From: Pseudomonadota bacterium
GTDB taxonomy: Bacteria > BMS3Abin14
Reading direction: 5' to 3'
Length of the DNA stretch: 17,761 nt
NCBI GenBank assembly: GCA_003229755.1
Contig: QIFJ01000012.1
Location: forward strand, 1 to 17,761
A model generated the notes under the pieces. It saw nothing but the letters and a program-made list of their open reading frames with translations. It made no database searches and was not told where the DNA came from. The position numbers and the translations under genes are program-made. Of the stretch, positions 15,008-17,761 are shown one piece after another (position 1 is the first letter of the stretch; every line of letters begins with the position of its first letter).

Positions 15008-15505
15008 GTGGAAAACATAGCCATTTATCCAGGGACTTTCGATCCTATCACGAATGGACACGTGGATCTCATACGCAGGGCCACAGCCATATTCCCTCGT
15101 GTTCATGTACTTGTGGCGGCCGATACGAAAAAAACCCCGATGTTCTCTGCTGAAGAGAGATGCGAAATGGTCAAGGAGGCTGTAAAGGACCTGGACCGGG
15201 CCGTGGTGGAGATCTTCAACGGTTTGCTGGTCGAGCAGGTAAGAAGGCTGTCGGCAAATATTATCATCCGCGGCCTCCGTGCAGTCAGTGACTTTGAGTA
15301 CGAATCCCAGATGGCGTTGATGAACAAGAGACTGCACCCTGAAGTTGAGACGTTCTTTATGATAAGTACAGAAGAATACGCATATGTCAGCTCCAGCTTT
15401 GTCAAGGAGATTGCCGGACTCGGCGGGGAAGTAGGATCAATGGTCCCCCCGGGTGTTGCCCGGATGCTCTACTCCAGATACGGGTCCAACCCGGCTGGCA
15501 GATAA
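15008..15505 (+). CDS. coaD: Phosphopantetheine adenylyltransferase
   Basis: It transfers AMP from ATP to 4'-phosphopantetheine to give dephospho-CoA, the penultimate step of coenzyme A synthesis. The 165-residue protein has YPGTFDPITNGH at 7-18, containing the nucleotidyltransferase TxGH motif with His18, Lys42 in KKTPMF, IIRGLRAVSDFEYE at 86-99 and YAYVSSSFVKEIA at 124-136. These are all hallmarks of bacterial PPAT. The start is GTG at 15008 with GGAGGT at 14998-15003, four bases upstream, so it is firm. coaBC, in the same window about 13.5 kb away, supplies the substrate. A long gap of 386 bases with hairpins follows. Confidence 0.97.
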   Translation: MENIAIYPGTFDPITNGHVDLIRRATAIFPRVHVLVAADTKKTPMFSAEERCEMVKEAVKDLDRAVVEIFNGLLVEQVRRLSANIIIRGLRAVSDFEYESQMALMNKRLHPEVETFFMISTEEYAYVSSSFVKEIAGLGGEVGSMVPPGVARMLYSRYGSNPAGR

Positions 15506-15528
15506 TCAGGAGCTGATAACGCTTCCAG

Positions 15529-15583
15529 CAGTTAATAAAACAGTTCATTTCCAAATTAATTGGTCGGGAAAATAAAATAACTG
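15529..15583. repeat. Nested inverted repeats after coaD
   Basis: CAGTTA (15529-15534) is complementary to TAACTG (15578-15583), and a second near-palindrome, CCAAATTAATTGG (15551-15563), sits at almost exactly the same centre. Between them pairing is partial. It may mark the end of the coaD message, but no T-run follows. Confidence 0.5.
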
Positions 15584-15665
15584 GGTTCCGGCAAATGTCC
15601 CCTCGGCTTCGCAACGCCTTTCTCGCTTTGCTTCAGGGTTTATACCGGTACCATGGCCGGAACCC
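15583..15665. repeat. Long hairpin 1 with 32-nt shared loop
   Basis: Arms GGGTTCCGGC (15583-15592) and GCCGGAACCC (15656-15665) are perfect complements; CCCT (15600-15603) and AGGG (15635-15638) pair further in. The apical region 15603-15634 matches 15711-15742 at 31 of 32 bases. It contains TTCGCAACGCC and TCGCTTTGCTTC. Confidence 0.85.
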
Positions 15666-15683
15666 CGGATGTATAAATTAATG

Positions 15684-15767
15684 TCAGACCGGGTTTTTGG
15701 GTGTAATCACTCGCCTTCGCAACGCCTTTCTCGCTTTGCTTCGTGATTCACCAAAACCCCGGCCTGA
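15684..15767. repeat. Long hairpin 2 with the same 32-nt loop
   Basis: The left arm 15689-15710 and right arm 15743-15762 pair over about 19-20 bases with small bulges (CCGGGTTTTTGGGTG with CACCAAAACCCCGG, then AATCAC with GTGATT). TCAG/CTGA extends the base of the stem. The loop at 15711-15742 is the second copy of the 32-nt sequence. The stem is unrelated to that of hairpin 1. Confidence 0.85.
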
Positions 15768-15803
15768 GTTGCATTGTGAAGGAGAAGAACTTTAACTTTT
15801 AAC

Positions 15804-15881
15804 CGCCCCCTTTTTCCCATCCATTTAGAGGATGGGTACGAGCAGGGGCGTATCCGGTTTTTTTCATTCCGGGAAGGAGGG
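15804..15881 (+). promoter_or_regulatory. Possible two-state RNA leader of the aminotransferase gene
   Basis: State A is a two-tier hairpin: CGCCCC (15804-15809) with GGGGCG (15845-15850), and CCCATCC (15816-15822) with GGATGGG (15830-15836). State B pairs CCCTTTTTCCC (15808-15818) with GGGAAGGAGGG (15871-15881), an 11-bp helix with two G-U pairs that would bury the Shine-Dalgarno sequence. The two states share bases 15808-15809 and 15816-15818, so they exclude each other. A run of seven T (15858-15864) lies between. This is inferred from base pairing alone; no known riboswitch class is recognised. Confidence 0.35.
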
Positions 15882-15891
15882 ATATTTAACA

Positions 15892-17082
15892 ATGGACCTT
15901 GCAAAAAGAGTAACCGGTATCAAACAATCACCAACTCTGGCAATTGCCGCCAGGGAAAAGCAGATGAAATCAGAAGGTATCGACGTCGTGGGATTCGGTG
16001 CGGGTGAACCTGATTTCGATACTCCCGATAATATCAAGCAGGCGGCAATTAAAGCTCTGGAGGATGGTTTTACCAAGTACACACCTGTGCCCGGAACTGA
16101 TGCTGCCAGGGATGCGATAATTGGAAAACTGAAGCGTGATCAGGGTCTTGATTACGAAAGGAACCAGATCATTATCTCCTGCGGCGCCAAGCACACCCTG
16201 TACAATATTACCCAGGCGCTCTTTCAGGAGGGGGACGAAGTGCTGATACCTTCGCCTTACTGGGTTTCCTATCCAGACCAGTTGATACTTGCCGACGCAA
16301 CGCCGGTAATTGTGGAGACTGCCGAGGTGAACGGCTTTACGGCTACCGTCAAGGACCTGGAAGAGGCGGTTACGGAAAGGACCAGGGCCCTGGTGATCAA
16401 CAGCCCGAGCAATCCCACCGGGGGTGGATATACTCGTCGGCAGCTCGAGGAGATCGCCGATTTCGTTAAGGAGAAGGATATCCTGGTGATCTCGGATGAG
16501 ATCTACGAGAAGCTGGTATACGGAGATTTTGAGTTCACAAGCATAGCCCAGCTGCCTGGAATGCAGGACAGGACAGTGCTGGTAAACGGCTTTTCAAAAG
16601 TCTATTCCATGACTGGGTGGAGGCTCGGTTATGCTGCGGCGCCGGCTGACCTGGTTGGAGCAATGACCAAGATCCAGAGCCAGAGTACGTCAAATCCCAC
16701 GTCCTTTACCCTTCCTGCTGCCGTGGAGGCCCTGAACGGGCCCCAGGATTTCGTGGAGATGATGGTAGCTGAGTTCGACAAGAGACGAAGGTACATAGTT
16801 GAAAGGCTCAACGGTATGGACAGCGTGGACTGCTTTGACCCGGTCGGGGCCTTTTACGCCTTCCCCAACTTTGCAGAGCTTCACAAGAGGTCCTTTAAAG
16901 GCAAGCCCATCGTGGATTCCACTGGAATGGCTGATTACCTTCTGGGCGAGGCGAGAGTAGCTGTTGTGCCGGGGATCGCCTTCGGAGCGGACGATAACGC
17001 AAGGCTCTCTTTTGCCACATCCATGGAGAATATCGAGAAGGGTCTTGACCGCATCGAGGCGGCCATAGAGGATCTGGAATAA
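15892..17082 (+). CDS. Pyridoxal-phosphate-dependent class I aminotransferase (aspartate aminotransferase-like)
   Basis: A 396-residue cytoplasmic fold-type I aminotransferase that moves an amino group between an amino acid, probably aspartate, and a 2-oxo acid. Seen are GAGEPDFDTP (36-45), KYTPVPG (62-68), SPYW at 121-124, the cofactor-binding Asn174 in NPTG, Asp202 and Tyr205 in SDEIYE, the Schiff-base Lys236 in NGFSKVYSMTGWR, Arg244, and the substrate-carboxylate Arg371 in NARLSFATS. The pattern fits the aspartate aminotransferase I-gamma group common in bacteria with prephenate or aspartate specificity; the exact substrate is not decided. The frame is open from 15832, but ATG 15892 has a strong AAGGAGG at 15874-15880, and the upstream 20 codons fall in the structured leader. 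The promoter is unknown. Confidence 0.94.
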   Translation: MDLAKRVTGIKQSPTLAIAAREKQMKSEGIDVVGFGAGEPDFDTPDNIKQAAIKALEDGFTKYTPVPGTDAARDAIIGKLKRDQGLDYERNQIIISCGAKHTLYNITQALFQEGDEVLIPSPYWVSYPDQLILADATPVIVETAEVNGFTATVKDLEEAVTERTRALVINSPSNPTGGGYTRRQLEEIADFVKEKDILVISDEIYEKLVYGDFEFTSIAQLPGMQDRTVLVNGFSKVYSMTGWRLGYAAAPADLVGAMTKIQSQSTSNPTSFTLPAAVEALNGPQDFVEMMVAEFDKRRRYIVERLNGMDSVDCFDPVGAFYAFPNFAELHKRSFKGKPIVDSTGMADYLLGEARVAVVPGIAFGADDNARLSFATSMENIEKGLDRIEAAIEDLE

Positions 17083-17178
17083 ACCAGTTCATCTCTAAGT
17101 TTGCAGATGAATCAAAATAAGGCAACTGTGAGTTTATATATGTGTTAATCACCAACTAATTGGGAGATGATCCACAAT
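17083..17178. other. Gap with two small dyads before the last gene
   Basis: TTCATCT (17088-17094) and AGATGAA (17105-17111) form a 7-bp hairpin with a 10-base loop, without a T-run. CCAACTAATTGG (17152-17163) is a small palindrome with a CTAA centre that overlaps the GGGAG at 17162-17166. A similar CCAAATTAATTGG stands after coaD. CAGTTCAT (17085-17092) also recurs at 15541-15548. Confidence 0.45.
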
Positions 17179-17761
17179 ATGAAACTAGTGAGGTTTACTG
17201 CAAAGGAACGGAATGAGACAGCTTCCCCGCTCTGGGGTATTCTGGAAGATGACGAAATACAGGTTCTTTCCCAAGAGCCCTTCGCCGGGGTTTCCCGGGA
17301 CGATACAGTCTGTCCCATAGCAGAGGCGCGGCTGCTTCCTCCCGTCAGGCCCGGGAAAGTAGTCTGTGTGGGTTATAATTATATTGGACATATCGAGGAG
17401 ATGGGTCAGCAGGTCCCGGATGAACCCCTCCTCTTTCTCAAGGCATCCAGCGCCATAGTGGGTAACGGTGACAACATCCTCCTCCCACCAGAGTCGGAAA
17501 GGGTGGACTTTGAGGGTGAACTGGCGGTAGTAATTGGGACAAGGTGCAGGAGGGTGTCCGTTTCTGAATCGGAGCGGGTTGTTCTGGGATACACTATACT
17601 CAACGATGTGACAGCAAGGGACCTGCAGCGAAAGGACGGACAGTTTTCCAGGGGCAAGAGTTTCGATACCTTCTGCCCCCTGGGCCCCTGGATCGAAACG
17701 GATCTCGACCCATCGGAAACAGATATCGTTACCAGGGTAAACGGTGAGATCAGGCAGGATG
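17179..17761 (+). CDS. Fumarylacetoacetate hydrolase family protein (5' part)
   Basis: The first 194 codons are present; the gene runs off the window. The family includes acylpyruvases, oxaloacetate decarboxylases and 2-hydroxyhepta-2,4-diene-1,7-dioate isomerases, all using a divalent metal on small oxo acids in the cytoplasm. Recognisable parts are GYNYIGHIEEMG (65-76, with His71), VDFEGELAVVIG (109-120, metal ligands Glu112 and Glu114), LNDVTARDLQ with Asp143, and RGKSFDTFCPLGPWI with Lys160. An N-terminal 50-60 residue domain precedes the core, as in the longer members. ATG 17179 has GGGAG 12 bases upstream, a loose spacing. It may share a transcript with the aminotransferase 96 bases upstream. 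Substrate is open. Confidence 0.9.
   Translation, partial: MKLVRFTAKERNETASPLWGILEDDEIQVLSQEPFAGVSRDDTVCPIAEARLLPPVRPGKVVCVGYNYIGHIEEMGQQVPDEPLLFLKASSAIVGNGDNILLPPESERVDFEGELAVVIGTRCRRVSVSESERVVLGYTILNDVTARDLQRKDGQFSRGKSFDTFCPLGPWIETDLDPSETDIVTRVNGEIRQD

Noticed and set aside
15603..15742. Two 32-nt repeats as a CRISPR array
   Set aside because: Only two copies, 76 bases apart, each inside its own inverted repeat, with no further repeats and no cas genes.
15583..15767. Integron attC sites
   Set aside because: No conserved core sites (RYYYAAC/GTTRRRY) at the stem ends and no cassette or integrase.
15832..15891. Longer N-terminus of the aminotransferase
   Set aside because: The strong AAGGAGG at 15874-15880 serves ATG 15892, and the upstream codons lie in a structured leader.

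Overview
The window looks like a chromosomal segment of a Gram-negative (diderm) bacterium of medium GC content. The double-membrane evidence is direct: a TamB-like protein is translationally coupled to an Omp85 (BamA/TamA-type) outer-membrane protein, and a SurA-like periplasmic protein is also encoded. The mix of genes (zinc-ribbon plus receiver protein, coaBC next to a family 4 uracil-DNA glycosylase, rsmD-coaD) and intergenic DNA full of short repeats and hairpins resembles Desulfobacterota/deltaproteobacterial genomes. That placement is an inference, not proof. There are no tRNA, rRNA, CRISPR, phage or insertion-sequence genes.

Layout, left to right. The 3' end of a glyoxalase II-like metallo-beta-lactamase gene (1-165) is followed by coaBC (312-1547) and a family 4 uracil-DNA glycosylase (1540-2214), which overlap by 8 nt. 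After a strong hairpin come tamB (2327-6235) and a seven-POTRA Omp85 gene (6232-8967), overlapping by 4 nt. The 431-nt tail-to-tail gap that follows holds a duplicated composite repeat, heptamer arrays and a REP-like palindrome. The only minus-strand gene, a zinc-ribbon/receiver protein (9399-9983), comes next. The divergent gap 9984-10271 carries a row of four or five hairpins and a candidate promoter. A plus-strand run follows: SurA-like protein, QueD, amidohydrolase, class III sirtuin, M42 aminopeptidase, RsmD, CoaD, class I aminotransferase and a fumarylacetoacetate-hydrolase family protein cut by the window end.

Functional themes. CoaBC and CoaD supply steps of coenzyme A synthesis. TamB, the Omp85 protein and the SurA-like protein serve outer-membrane biogenesis. 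QueD makes the queuosine precursor and RsmD methylates 16S rRNA, both serving translation. The glycosylase repairs uracil in DNA. The rest is amino-acid, peptide and small-acid metabolism.

The genes are mostly ordinary housekeeping genes. The unusual material is between them: (1) a family of 7-nt tandem arrays at six or more gaps, three of them just upstream of start codons; (2) two neighbouring hairpins with unrelated stems but nearly identical 32-nt loops; (3) a possible two-state RNA leader before the aminotransferase gene; (4) a hairpin-derived repeat that supplies both the stop codon of the amidohydrolase and the start codon of the sirtuin.
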